This document shows, piece after piece, positions 33,654 to 42,125 of a DNA stretch of 64,000 nt. The DNA is from Hinthialibacter sp964556895. Its GTDB lineage: Bacteria; Hinthialibacterota; Hinthialibacteria; Hinthialibacterales; Hinthialibacteraceae. The notes beneath the pieces are model-generated. The model worked only from the letters and a program-made list of their open reading frames with translations. It was not told where the DNA came from and ran no database searches. The position numbers were made by a program, and so were the translations under genes. Location of the stretch: contig CAZKYC010000001.1 of NCBI GenBank assembly GCA_964556895.1, positions 1 through 64,000 of the forward strand, in the 5' to 3' direction. Each line of letters starts with the position of its first letter. The stretch's first letter is position 1.

Positions 33654-34726
33654 CACAAATCCAGATACACCCCGACGCCAACGTAGTCGCCGTCTTGGCT
33701 AAACGCAGGAAAATTCAATGGCCGCCCGTTGTAATACTCTAACAACAAGCGCAGCGCCTTGCTTCGAAACGGCCAGTCTTTAAACTCGACGCCCGCCGTG
33801 TAGCGCTGGTTAAGTTCCCAGTCGTCTTCTTCCCAGGTGGTGAAGTGCACGCCAAACACGGGGTGAATCGACAAATGAGACCAGGGACGGTACTCGCCGC
33901 CAAACACCATCTCAAGCGGGTCGATGTCGCCCACGTCATCAAAGATATACACCGGCCCGCCATACACCCGCCAATCGGGTTGGCTGTAAGCCAGCGTCAA
34001 GTCGACCAGGTTACGGTCAAGTTGGCGGCCCAGAATATCAAGAAACGGCGGCAGCTCGCGCACGATATGGTCGTCGCCCAAATGGCCGCTGCGGTGCATG
34101 TATCTCACCCGCGCAGTGAAGTCGTCATAGTGAAAGATGAATGGAAACCCGACCTGAAAGTCAGTGTTTTCGAGATCGCCGCCGTTTTCCATATTGAAGT
34201 GGCCAAACACGCCGCCTTCAATGTTCATCTGGACGGTCAACCCTGGCGTGAACACATTCGTCCAACGATAGAGCGGCAACACTTCGCCAAAGCCAACCAC
34301 GCCCGAGTTGTCCATATCATCGCTCGCGCGGTAACTTAAAAAGAACCGCGATTCCCATGGGTCGGCGACCAGCGGCTCAAACAAATCGCCCTTGGGGAAC
34401 AACCCTTCGGTCGATTCGTTGATTTCGCTCGCCCAGTCAGTTTCATTCACTTCTTCACCTTGTTGTTCAAAGCGAACAGAACGAACGCCCGGCGCGCTTT
34501 GTAATGCGTCTTGAATCTCATTGCGAATAGCCTGATCTTGTGGAGCGTTGAGAATGATAATCGCGCCGGCTTTGACGATCACGTCCGCTTTAATTTGGTG
34601 AGTGGTTTGCAGAATCGCCGTCGCGTATCCACGTAAAAACTCATCGCTGGATGACTGCTGTGAAACCGAAGAAGAACAAACCACGCCTATGGCTAGTATC
34701 ATCACGACCAAATGTTTAACCATCAT
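33653..34726 (-). CDS. exported BON - DUF1207 protein, probable outer-membrane barrel
   Basis: The 357-residue protein starts with a signal peptide (VVMILAIGVVCSSSVS; the Cys lacks a lipobox context). Residues ~28-90 form a BON-like alpha/beta domain (GAIIILNAPQDQAIRNEIQ ... GVRSVRFE), which binds envelopes in other proteins. From ~108 the DUF1207 region begins with LFPKGDLFEPLVADPWESR, followed by alternating aromatic beta strands and a final GDYVGVGVYLDL, typical of an outer-membrane barrel. The BON-DUF1207 order is not usual for either family. Element B cores flank the gene on both sides. Confidence 0.75.
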   Translation of the reverse strand: MMVKHLVVMILAIGVVCSSSVSQQSSSDEFLRGYATAILQTTHQIKADVIVKAGAIIILNAPQDQAIRNEIQDALQSAPGVRSVRFEQQGEEVNETDWASEINESTEGLFPKGDLFEPLVADPWESRFFLSYRASDDMDNSGVVGFGEVLPLYRWTNVFTPGLTVQMNIEGGVFGHFNMENGGDLENTDFQVGFPFIFHYDDFTARVRYMHRSGHLGDDHIVRELPPFLDILGRQLDRNLVDLTLAYSQPDWRVYGGPVYIFDDVGDIDPLEMVFGGEYRPWSHLSIHPVFGVHFTTWEEDDWELNQRYTAGVEFKDWPFRSKALRLLLEYYNGRPLNFPAFSQDGDYVGVGVYLDL

Positions 34727-34815
34727 GGTTCTCCTTGTTTAGCAGGCAAAAGCCATTTCAAACCAATCAAATCAATAACATTTTTCAACTTTTCGAATAA
34801 CGACTTGGTAAGTCT

Positions 34816-34892
34816 GGCCGGGGTGTGTCTCAGTGAGCGCCTGCGCCAAAAAGCGGAGCGGCGCCGAAGCGAACAGAGATGCACCCCGGCCT
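34816..34892. repeat. element B core, solo copy
   Basis: GGCCGGGGTGTGTCTCAGTG to CAGAGATGCACCCCGGCC forms an inverted pair around AAGCGGAGCGGCGCCGAAGC. Only the hairpin core of element B is present, without the 259-bp flanks. Confidence 0.75.
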
Positions 34893-34925
34893 AGCATTAG
34901 GTGCATCAGAGACGGCTTCAATCCA

Positions 34926-36659
34926 TTACGGCAATTCAATCACCCTCTCGATGCGCCCGCCTTTGAGCGAGTCAACAACCAGGTTGGCCTTGCCGCGGCC
35001 TGACACGATAAACTGGACGCGCACCGCGCCCATGCCCGGCACGCGGTTGACCGCCAACCGCTCTGGCCGCGCCTTGACCGCGCTGACTTTCCCAAAAAAA
35101 CGGTCGGTCACATGCCCGCCGCTGATCACTTCGATATCGGCGCCCGACAACATCACTAAGTCGGCGCGATTAATGTTGTTCTTACTATCCTGCTGAAGCC
35201 GGGTCGGGATCATGCCCTGATTGCGAATCTCAACCCACACTTTAGACAAACCGTCGCGCAACCGCTCGACCTCGATCTCGCCAAATTCGAGCAGCGGGGT
35301 TTGTGACGCATGATAGAGCGTAAACGCCATGTTGCGGTGGCATTCTTCTTCTAATAAAAACGACGGCGGCACGCGGCCAAACTCTTTCTTGACGCCGCCG
35401 ATCTCTATGGCGCCATATTGGGGGTGGTCGTATGGCCGCCACTCGACCACGCCGTCATTTAATAATAGATACCGCAAAAAATCGCCGCGCGCGACCGCGC
35501 CGGTGTCGTTACTGCGAAACATGTTTTTCGGCGTCCACAATTCGTTGGTGAAGGCCGAGATGCCCCGGCCAGCGTAAAACCAGTCGAACTGTCCGCCCCA
35601 GACTGGATACAGGTGTTCCCATGAGATGACGTTAACATATTGCGGCAGCATGCGCTCCCCGCGCTTGGCGATATCAATCATCAGGCGCTCGTCTTCTGGC
35701 TCAAGCGGCCCGCCGTCGCGATTTGGCCCGCGCAAGATCATGCCGCCGTAATTATGAAACGAAACCATCCCGCCAATGTTCGGGCGCGACAACACAAACT
35801 CGCCCACCGCGCGAACCGCCGGGAACGAGAAGGGAAAATCTTTCGCCCAATATTGAACATAATGAGGCTGCCAGTCGAACGCCCAGTTTCGGTTGGGGTC
35901 ATAGCCGCCGGGGTTGTCTTCGTTGACGCGGCCGTCGCCGTCGTTGTCGACGCCTTCATAGCCCAACATACTATACTCGCCGCGCTCGTCAGGCTCCGCG
36001 GGGACCATCTGAAACTCCGGATAATCAGGATGAGGCAGATACCGCCCGTTGGGGTCGCGCTTGCGCATCATGGTGATCGAGCCGTCGCCGTTTAAATCGT
36101 CGAACGGGTCTTCATCCATGCGCCCGTCTTTGTCTTCATCGGTGGGGATCTGGCCGGTGCGCGACGAATGTTGGGTATTGGCGTTGTGAAACCAATAGTC
36201 GCGTCCGTCTGGGTTCACACTTGGCAACAAATAAATCACCCGCGAATCAACCAGGTCTGTGACCAGTTCGTTCTTGCCGTAATTCTCACACAGATACCAC
36301 GCGGTGTAAGCCACCACTTCGCCGGCTTGCACCTCGTTGCCGTGTATGTTGCCGTCGATATACATGCCCGGCTTTCGGTCAGGGTCGCCCATGTCGCGAT
36401 TGGTGACTTCTAACACCCACACCGGGCGCCCCTGATATGACTCGCCAATGGAATACAACTTGGTAATTTTTGGATACGCCTGATGAAGTTGTTGTAAGAT
36501 CGACGCCAGCCCGTCTACGTCGTAGAAGCGGTTCCACGACACATCGACGTTTCGCTGGGCCGGCGCGCCCAATGCCTTGAATGCGTTTTCATCAAGCGCA
36601 AACGACGTGACAGAAAATACGGCGACTAAGAATCCAGTCAGGAAGGTTCGCTGCGTCAT
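34926..36659 (-). CDS. secreted M14 zinc carboxypeptidase with calcium-type loops
   Basis: From the ATG at 36659 (GGAGAATAATC upstream) the 577-residue protein has a signal peptide and the full M14 active site: zinc ligands in NIHGNEV (His106, Glu109) and SFHNYGG (His302), the substrate-binding DPNRNW (Arg257) and the catalytic Glu373 in FTNELW. Between residues 170 and 250 lie three DxDxDG-type loops (DEDKDGRMDED, DLNGDGSI, DNDGDGRVNED), which look like calcium sites inserted in the catalytic domain. The C-terminal ~150 residues form beta domains. It removes residues or peptides from substrates outside the cell. It is coupled to an inactive paralogue upstream. Confidence 0.93.
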   Translation of the reverse strand: MTQRTFLTGFLVAVFSVTSFALDENAFKALGAPAQRNVDVSWNRFYDVDGLASILQQLHQAYPKITKLYSIGESYQGRPVWVLEVTNRDMGDPDRKPGMYIDGNIHGNEVQAGEVVAYTAWYLCENYGKNELVTDLVDSRVIYLLPSVNPDGRDYWFHNANTQHSSRTGQIPTDEDKDGRMDEDPFDDLNGDGSITMMRKRDPNGRYLPHPDYPEFQMVPAEPDERGEYSMLGYEGVDNDGDGRVNEDNPGGYDPNRNWAFDWQPHYVQYWAKDFPFSFPAVRAVGEFVLSRPNIGGMVSFHNYGGMILRGPNRDGGPLEPEDERLMIDIAKRGERMLPQYVNVISWEHLYPVWGGQFDWFYAGRGISAFTNELWTPKNMFRSNDTGAVARGDFLRYLLLNDGVVEWRPYDHPQYGAIEIGGVKKEFGRVPPSFLLEEECHRNMAFTLYHASQTPLLEFGEIEVERLRDGLSKVWVEIRNQGMIPTRLQQDSKNNINRADLVMLSGADIEVISGGHVTDRFFGKVSAVKARPERLAVNRVPGMGAVRVQFIVSGRGKANLVVDSLKGGRIERVIELP

Positions 36660-36661
36660 GA

Positions 36662-38362
36662 TTATTCTCCTTCCCAAGTGATTGTTTGAGTTACGCTTCC
36701 GCCAACGGCAGAGATCAATAAAAAGGCCGTCTTGCTGCCTGGCGCGGCCTGTACCACAACCCTGGCTTCACCCACCTCGCCTTTGGCGAGGCGCCCGAAT
36801 GTGGTTCGCGGTTCGCCTGCGAGAAAGGCGTCATCCGGCAAATCAATTTCCAACCGGGTCGGGACAATCTCCGTCGTGCGTACGCCGTGTTGTAACGCTG
36901 TAGGAAGATAACCGGTGTTGGTCACGCGCGCGGTGACTTCATACACGCCGCGCCGTAATGATTTGACCTCAATCCCTTCAATCTCAACCCGCGGCAGCGA
37001 CTCGCCTAGCGAGAGCAGAAACTCAACATGGGATCGCTTCCAGTCGTCGAACACATCCATTGGCGGAGTGGTCAACGCATACGGCGCCCAACCACCAATC
37101 TCTACGGTCTGGCCTGGATAATCGGGATGGTCAAACCCGCGCCATGGAATGAAATAATCGCCAGCCCGGTCACCCAGCCAATTCAGGTATTCAACCTGGT
37201 CTTTCTCGCGTTCTTCTTGAGATGGCTCATCGTCGGTTTCTTCGCCTTCATCGTCTTTTGTCTCATCCTGCTTCATTGCCAATGCAACCGCTGGGCTCCA
37301 GCCTGAGGCGACCAATCCCATTCGCCCGCGATGAAAATACACCCAATCGGTCAACGCACCGCGCACGCTTTCAGTTTCATCAACCTCGTCAAGGCCAACT
37401 AGGTCGCGATAGGTTTCGCCGACGTGGGTGTAATACTCAGCGTCATCGTCTGTGATTTTGGTTTGGGGAGTCCTGCCTGAAGTTTGCTTTTCCGTAGCGG
37501 GCGCTTTCGCGAGGTTGTCGTTTGACGCGAAGGCAAACACCACCCCAATGTTTGGATGGTCAATAATAAAGCGCCCCAGCGCATTGGTGATGTCTTCTCG
37601 TAATGGATACGCTCCGGCCTGGGCGTCAAACCACGGGTAGTCAAACGTGAATTGCTTGTTGAAATTGACGCCGCCCACTCCATCTTCGTTGAGCATGGCG
37701 TCGGCGTCATTGTCTTTGCCCTCGCGCAAGTACACCCACTGGCCGTCTTCGCCTTTGACTGGGTCAGCTTCGATCAAGATGCGTTCATCATCTGGATGAG
37801 CGATGTAGGCGCCGTCGGCGTCTTTCACTCGCATCCAGGTGACAAGCCCGTCGCCGTTGAGGTCTTCGGGCGGGTCTTCATCAACAAACCCATCGCGGTC
37901 GTCATCGTATGGGGTGAGATTTGAATCGCGGTGAAATCGGGGCGAGCGAAAAAAACGCTCTGAGGCGTCTGGGTTCAATCGTGGAACCACATAGACGGTG
38001 ATGTCATTCAGCCGCGCCTTGTTGTCAGCGCTGAGCAACGATTCAACGAACGCCAACGCCGCTTCGCTTCCCGCCGGGCGGTCGCCTTCGATGTCGCCGA
38101 TCACCAACAATGCCGGACGGACGAGCCGCAGTTCAGCGCCGCCGGCGCCAAGTTCGATGAGCCATACATCGCGGCCTTCGTTTGATTTCGCTAGCGACGA
38201 GTGATGGGCGAGTTTAGAACTGCGGCTTAGCGTTTTCACCTGCTCAGTGAGTTGACGATGAGTCGAGAACGGCGGCGCCGACTCGTTTGCAAAGCACATC
38301 CGTTGCAAAGGCAGTAGAGAGGCGGCGAACATACCAATGTACAACCAAGGGGAGCGTATCAC
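36662..38362 (-). CDS. secreted M14-like pseudopeptidase (catalytic residues lost)
   Basis: This 566-residue protein aligns with the downstream peptidase along its whole length: signal peptide, RLNPDASERFF (NPDG block), calcium-type loops DDDRDGFVDED, DLNGDGLV and DNDADAMLNED, and NIGVVFAF in place of NIGGMVSFHN. All key residues are changed: HGNE becomes EGDR (Glu92, Arg95), the zinc His is Ala279, NRN is NFN and no Glu matches the catalytic one. The fold is kept, so it is not a decaying gene. It also has an acidic low-complexity insert (~370-400). The next gene's ribosome site lies in its last codons, so the two are coupled. A regulator or substrate-binding partner role is inference. Confidence 0.85.
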   Translation of the reverse strand: MIRSPWLYIGMFAASLLPLQRMCFANESAPPFSTHRQLTEQVKTLSRSSKLAHHSSLAKSNEGRDVWLIELGAGGAELRLVRPALLVIGDIEGDRPAGSEAALAFVESLLSADNKARLNDITVYVVPRLNPDASERFFRSPRFHRDSNLTPYDDDRDGFVDEDPPEDLNGDGLVTWMRVKDADGAYIAHPDDERILIEADPVKGEDGQWVYLREGKDNDADAMLNEDGVGGVNFNKQFTFDYPWFDAQAGAYPLREDITNALGRFIIDHPNIGVVFAFASNDNLAKAPATEKQTSGRTPQTKITDDDAEYYTHVGETYRDLVGLDEVDETESVRGALTDWVYFHRGRMGLVASGWSPAVALAMKQDETKDDEGEETDDEPSQEEREKDQVEYLNWLGDRAGDYFIPWRGFDHPDYPGQTVEIGGWAPYALTTPPMDVFDDWKRSHVEFLLSLGESLPRVEIEGIEVKSLRRGVYEVTARVTNTGYLPTALQHGVRTTEIVPTRLEIDLPDDAFLAGEPRTTFGRLAKGEVGEARVVVQAAPGSKTAFLLISAVGGSVTQTITWEGE

Positions 38363-38545
38363 GAGATTTTCCTTCTTACTTGTCAGAGTTTCAAAACAAG
38401 TTCAACAATTCAATTTCAACATAGAAACGTTCGCCGCCGACTTCAAGGCCTTGCGCTTGCATTCAACCGCCGAGTTCGGTTAGACTGTGTGGTTAATTGT
38501 CCTGCACGACACGCTCTGTCATCATATCGCCCTGGAGGGTCGTTT

Positions 38546-40168
38546 ATGTCGAACCAGAATTCGAACGGAATGCCGCGCGAAAGTTGGGGAACAAAAATCG
38601 GGGTCATTCTGGCCGTCGCCGGCAGCGCGGTCGGGCTAGGCAACTTCTTACGCTTTCCTGGCGTCGCTGTTCAAAACGGCGGCGGCGCGTTTATGGTCCC
38701 TTACTTTATTTCGTTTCTCCTGGTCGGCATCCCCATCTGTTGGGCCGAGTGGATCATGGGCCGTCGCGCCGGGCGGTTGTCAGGCCTCGCCTCTGCGCCT
38801 GGGCTGTTTGGCGTATTGACCAACGGCAGCCCCATGCGCTATCTAGGGTCGCTCGGGTTGTTTGTTCCATTCATCATCTATTTATATTATGTCTATATCG
38901 AGTCGTGGTGCCTCGCCTATTTCTTCTTTATGTTGTCAGGCGCCCTAGATTTAACCGACTCGGCCATCTCTGGCGTCTATGGCCAATTTTTCAATGAATT
39001 TGTCGGCAACTTTACCAGCGATGCCGTCGTGACCACAGATTTTTTCTCTGGCGTTAGCCTGGCTTATTTCTTTTTCCTCATCACATTCTTCATCAACTTC
39101 TTCTTTATCTATCGCGGATTGAGCCGCGGCATTGAACTGTTCTGCCGCTTCGCCATGCCCGCGCTGATGATCATGGCGGTCATCATCGCGATTCGCGTTA
39201 TCACACTTGGCAACGTCACCCCCGAAACCCCCGAACAAAACTTCATCAACGGTTTGGGGTATATGTGGAACCCCGACTGGTCGACCCTGAAAAACCCAGA
39301 AGTCTGGATCAACGCCTGCGGCCAGATCTTCTTCTCGCTTTCGGTCGGGTTTGGCATCATCATCACCTACGCCAGTTATCTCAGCAAAAAAGACGACGTT
39401 GTGCTCAGCGGCCTCACCGCCTGCTCAATGAACGAGTTTTGTGAAATTTGTCTGGGCGGGTTGATCGTCATCCCGTCAGCGTTGATCTTTTTGGGCATCT
39501 CTCAAATGGAATCGGTCGCCCAGGCGGGCACCTTCAGCATTGGCTTTGTCGTCATGCCTGAGATCTTCGACCAGATGCCGGCGGGCCATTTGTTTGGCGC
39601 CATGTTTTTCTTCTTGCTGTTTCTCGCGGGCGTCACCTCGTCGCTGTCGATGCTACAACCGGTCATCGCGTTTCTTGAAGAAGGCTTTGGCCTCAACCGA
39701 AAGTCGTCAGTCGCCATTTTGAGCCTGATCACCTTTCTCGGCGCCAGCTCGATTATTCTCTCGCCCGGCCTCACCGCGATGGACACCATCGACAAATATT
39801 CCAACAACTTGGGCATCCCGCTGCTCGCCTTGTTTGAAGTCATCATCTTTATCTTTGTGTTAAAAGTCTCGAATGGAATCAAAGAAGCCCAACACGGCGC
39901 TGACTTACAACTGCCCAAAGCGTTTGGGTATGTGATTTATATATCGCCCTTGTTCTTGCTGTTGATTTTGGGCTGGTGGGTCTACATTCAAGTGTCAGAC
40001 TATTTAAAAGGGACCGCCCCACCGTTGGGAACGATTGAAACCGTCTCGATCTTAGGCATGATCGCCGTCTTGATCATGTTGGCGATATTACAAAAACTCG
40101 CCTGGCCGCGCATGCAGCGCCGCCACCGCGCATACAAAAAAATGATGGAAACCGAACCACTCGATTAG
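38546..40168 (+). CDS. neurotransmitter:sodium symporter family transporter
   Basis: The ATG at 38546 follows CTGGAGGG. The 540-residue protein begins with the NSS hallmark (GSAVGLGNFLRFPGV in TM1, then GGGAFMVPYF) and has about twelve membrane segments, with the TM6 and TM8 regions ISLSVGFGIIITYASY-like and SSLSMLQPV. It imports amino acids with sodium. The small MetS-like gene downstream points to a MetP-type transporter, which in Corynebacterium carries methionine and alanine. Substrate identity here is inference. The rest of the gap before it is only 183 bp. Confidence 0.92.
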   Translation: MSNQNSNGMPRESWGTKIGVILAVAGSAVGLGNFLRFPGVAVQNGGGAFMVPYFISFLLVGIPICWAEWIMGRRAGRLSGLASAPGLFGVLTNGSPMRYLGSLGLFVPFIIYLYYVYIESWCLAYFFFMLSGALDLTDSAISGVYGQFFNEFVGNFTSDAVVTTDFFSGVSLAYFFFLITFFINFFFIYRGLSRGIELFCRFAMPALMIMAVIIAIRVITLGNVTPETPEQNFINGLGYMWNPDWSTLKNPEVWINACGQIFFSLSVGFGIIITYASYLSKKDDVVLSGLTACSMNEFCEICLGGLIVIPSALIFLGISQMESVAQAGTFSIGFVVMPEIFDQMPAGHLFGAMFFFLLFLAGVTSSLSMLQPVIAFLEEGFGLNRKSSVAILSLITFLGASSIILSPGLTAMDTIDKYSNNLGIPLLALFEVIIFIFVLKVSNGIKEAQHGADLQLPKAFGYVIYISPLFLLLILGWWVYIQVSDYLKGTAPPLGTIETVSILGMIAVLIMLAILQKLAWPRMQRRHRAYKKMMETEPLD

Positions 40169-40175
40169 GCAGCAC

Positions 40176-40285
40176 ACCCTCCCCCCAAGATGGGGGAAGA
40201 TCAAGAGGGGGGTTGAAAGCCCAACGATACGCACTGCGAATCAAACAACCCCCACCCAGCCTCCCCCAACTTGGGGGAGGAGTGA
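40176..40285. repeat. GC-rich palindromic repeats between transporter and MetS-like gene
   Basis: Two short inverted units, CCTCCCCCCAAGATGGGGGA and CCTCCCCCAACTTGGGGGAGG, enclose a spacer with AAGAGGGGGGTTG and CAACCCCCACC that can pair with each other. The resulting multi-branched structure lies between two genes that should be co-expressed. Confidence 0.6.
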
Positions 40286-40313
40286 ACTTTGCAACAAAGA
40301 AAGGAAACGAATC

Positions 40314-40502
40314 ATGGAACCAATGGGATGGGTGATCTTTCTAATTTCAAACGCCGCTGTAATCGCGTTGGTGGTCTTCTGTTTCAGCCGCGTGTTGTCA
40401 GTCGATTCAGAACACATGCACCCCACAGTCGAAATCGACACACATGACTTAAACGACAACGACAATGAAAACGGCGACGCGCCGCTAAACCCCAACAACT
40501 GA
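40314..40502 (+). CDS. MetS-like small subunit of NSS transporter
   Basis: This 62-residue protein has one N-terminal membrane helix (WVIFLISNAAVIALVVFCFS, residues 6-25) and an acidic, Asn-rich tail. Small single-helix proteins encoded directly after an NSS gene are known as MetS; in Corynebacterium the MetP transporter does not work without MetS. The position, size and topology match. AAAGGAAACG precedes the ATG. It is convergent with lexA, 2 bp apart. Confidence 0.75.
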   Translation: MEPMGWVIFLISNAAVIALVVFCFSRVLSVDSEHMHPTVEIDTHDLNDNDNENGDAPLNPNN

Positions 40503-40504
40503 CC

Positions 40505-41155
40505 TCACATCGAGCGGATCAGGCCCACCACGATGCCCAACAGCGCAAAACTTTGGCCGTTGTCTGGGCCGCCCGCGTCGGGGATATGAATCGGGGCGTA
40601 TGCCCGGTTGGCCGGTTCCAAAACCACTTCGTTTGATCCGCGTTTATACCGCTTCACCGTCGCTTCATCTTCTAACCGCGCCACCACGATGTCGCCGTTA
40701 TTGGCGTTGTCTTGTTGGCGCACTACCACAATGTCGCCGTCATGAATGCCCGCTTCGACCATACTGTCGCCACTCACGCGCAAACCAAACAAATCAGGCT
40801 CAGCCGCGCGGTCGCCGAAAAACTGTGGGTCAACTGTCAACTCGTCTTCGCGAATGTCAGGCTCAGCCAGGCTAAACGGCCCGGCGGGCACCCGCCCCAC
40901 AATCGGCATCTGATACGTCCGTCTGGGCGGCGGCGGCGCGGGGCGGTCGGTGCGGCGCATTCCTCGCGACGTGTTTGACTGCACTTCGAGATGCCCCATT
41001 TTCTGAAGCCGCAACAGGTGATAGCGAGCGCCATTGGTCGACGCAATTTTGAAGCGCTTACAAATTTCCCGTAGGGTTGGGGGGTAACCGCTTTCGTCCA
41101 TACTTTCGTCGATGAATGCCAGAATTTCTTTTTGCCGCTTGGTCAATTCTTTCAT
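40505..41155 (-). CDS. lexA: LexA repressor
   Basis: The start at 41155 follows TTGGAGAGCG and gives a 216-residue protein. The N-terminal winged helix (LTKRQKEILAFIDESM ... GYPPTLREICKRF) is typical of LexA. The autocleavage bond is Ala91-Gly92 in VPAGPF, and the catalytic dyad is Ser131 (VSGDSMVEAGI) and Lys168 (EATVKRYK). LexA represses DNA-damage genes until RecA filaments induce self-cleavage. A proline-rich linker (PAPPPPRR) separates the domains. A candidate operator lies in the leader (41198-41209), suggesting autorepression. Confidence 0.95.
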   Translation of the reverse strand: MKELTKRQKEILAFIDESMDESGYPPTLREICKRFKIASTNGARYHLLRLQKMGHLEVQSNTSRGMRRTDRPAPPPPRRTYQMPIVGRVPAGPFSLAEPDIREDELTVDPQFFGDRAAEPDLFGLRVSGDSMVEAGIHDGDIVVVRQQDNANNGDIVVARLEDEATVKRYKRGSNEVVLEPANRAYAPIHIPDAGGPDNGQSFALLGIVVGLIRSM

Positions 41156-41197
41156 GGCGCTCTCCAAATGAGTGCTATTTTGTTCAATATTATATGT

Positions 41198-41209
41198 GTA
41201 CGGATGTTC
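41198..41209 (-). promoter_or_regulatory. candidate LexA operator upstream of lexA
   Basis: On the lexA strand GAAC-ATCC-GTAC is one base away from the Gram-positive-type SOS box GAAC-N4-GTTC. It lies about 43 bp upstream of the lexA start in an AT-rich promoter region. A single site with one mismatch is weak evidence. Confidence 0.35.
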
Positions 41210-41309
41210 ACTGTCAAGAAGGTGTTTTCACTTTTTGTAAGTTGAGTAGCCCCAGTGGCGCGGGGCCGTTCTCTCACCTATAGTACTGGCAGATGATATC
41301 GGTGCGGCC

Positions 41310-42125
41310 ATGAAACAGCGAATCAAACACATTCTATTTCACCGTCATTTGATCTATGAATTTCTCAAGCGCGACCTTCAGGCGCGCTACCTGGGCAGCG
41401 CCATCGGGTTTTTCTGGTCGGTGATCAATCCGCTCATTTTATTGGCGGTTTATGCGGTGGTGTTTGGCTACATTCTCAAGGCGAAATATGACGCTCTCGG
41501 CTTTGGCGAGGCAGGCACAGTGGCGTTTGCGTTTTATATCTTCAGCGGGCTGATGCCGTGGTTCGCCTTTCAAGAGTCGCTGATGCGCACCACCACCAGC
41601 ATCGTTGACAACGCCCATTTGATCAAACAAGTTCGTTTCCCCGCGAAGGTGTTGCCCGCCTATCTCACCATCTCAAGCCTGATCAACCAATTGATCGGGA
41701 CAAGTATCTTCATGGCCGGCTATCTGGCGTTTACCTCAAGCGCCCATCTTACTTGGTTGGCGCTGCCGCTGGTGTTGGCGGTTGAGTTTGTCATGTTTTT
41801 TGGGCTGGGGTTGTTCTTCTCAACGCTGCATACCTACATCCGCGACGTGGGCCCGCTAATCAGCATCATCACCATGATTATGATGTGGACGACGCCCATG
41901 CTCTATACGCTTGAGATGGCCCAACAGGCGCCGCAGTGGGTGCAGTCGGTTCTCTACGCCAACCCGATCACCTATTTGATTCTAATTCACCATGATTTGA
42001 TGTTGAAAGGCGTGTGGCCCGCGTTATGGCTGTGGCTGGTATTTGGCGGGATATCGTTTGTCTCTTTGATATTGGGGTATTGGTTGTTCACACGCTGCCA
42101 TAGCGAATTCGCCGACCTACTCTGA
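41310..42125 (+). CDS. ABC-2 permease, polysaccharide/O-antigen export type
   Basis: The 271-residue protein has six membrane helices and the layout of Wzm/TagG/KpsM permeases: an amphipathic N-terminus with LKRDLQARYLGSAIGFFWSV and NPLILLAVYAVVFGYIL, the central FYIFSGLMPWFAFQESLMR, and FSTLHTYIRDVGPLI with TPMLYTLEM. Such permeases work with a Wzt-like ATPase to export polysaccharides or glycolipids. No ATPase or glycosyltransferase cluster is adjacent. The end overlaps the nucleosidase gene convergently by 9 bp. Confidence 0.9.
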   Translation: MKQRIKHILFHRHLIYEFLKRDLQARYLGSAIGFFWSVINPLILLAVYAVVFGYILKAKYDALGFGEAGTVAFAFYIFSGLMPWFAFQESLMRTTTSIVDNAHLIKQVRFPAKVLPAYLTISSLINQLIGTSIFMAGYLAFTSSAHLTWLALPLVLAVEFVMFFGLGLFFSTLHTYIRDVGPLISIITMIMMWTTPMLYTLEMAQQAPQWVQSVLYANPITYLILIHHDLMLKGVWPALWLWLVFGGISFVSLILGYWLFTRCHSEFADLL

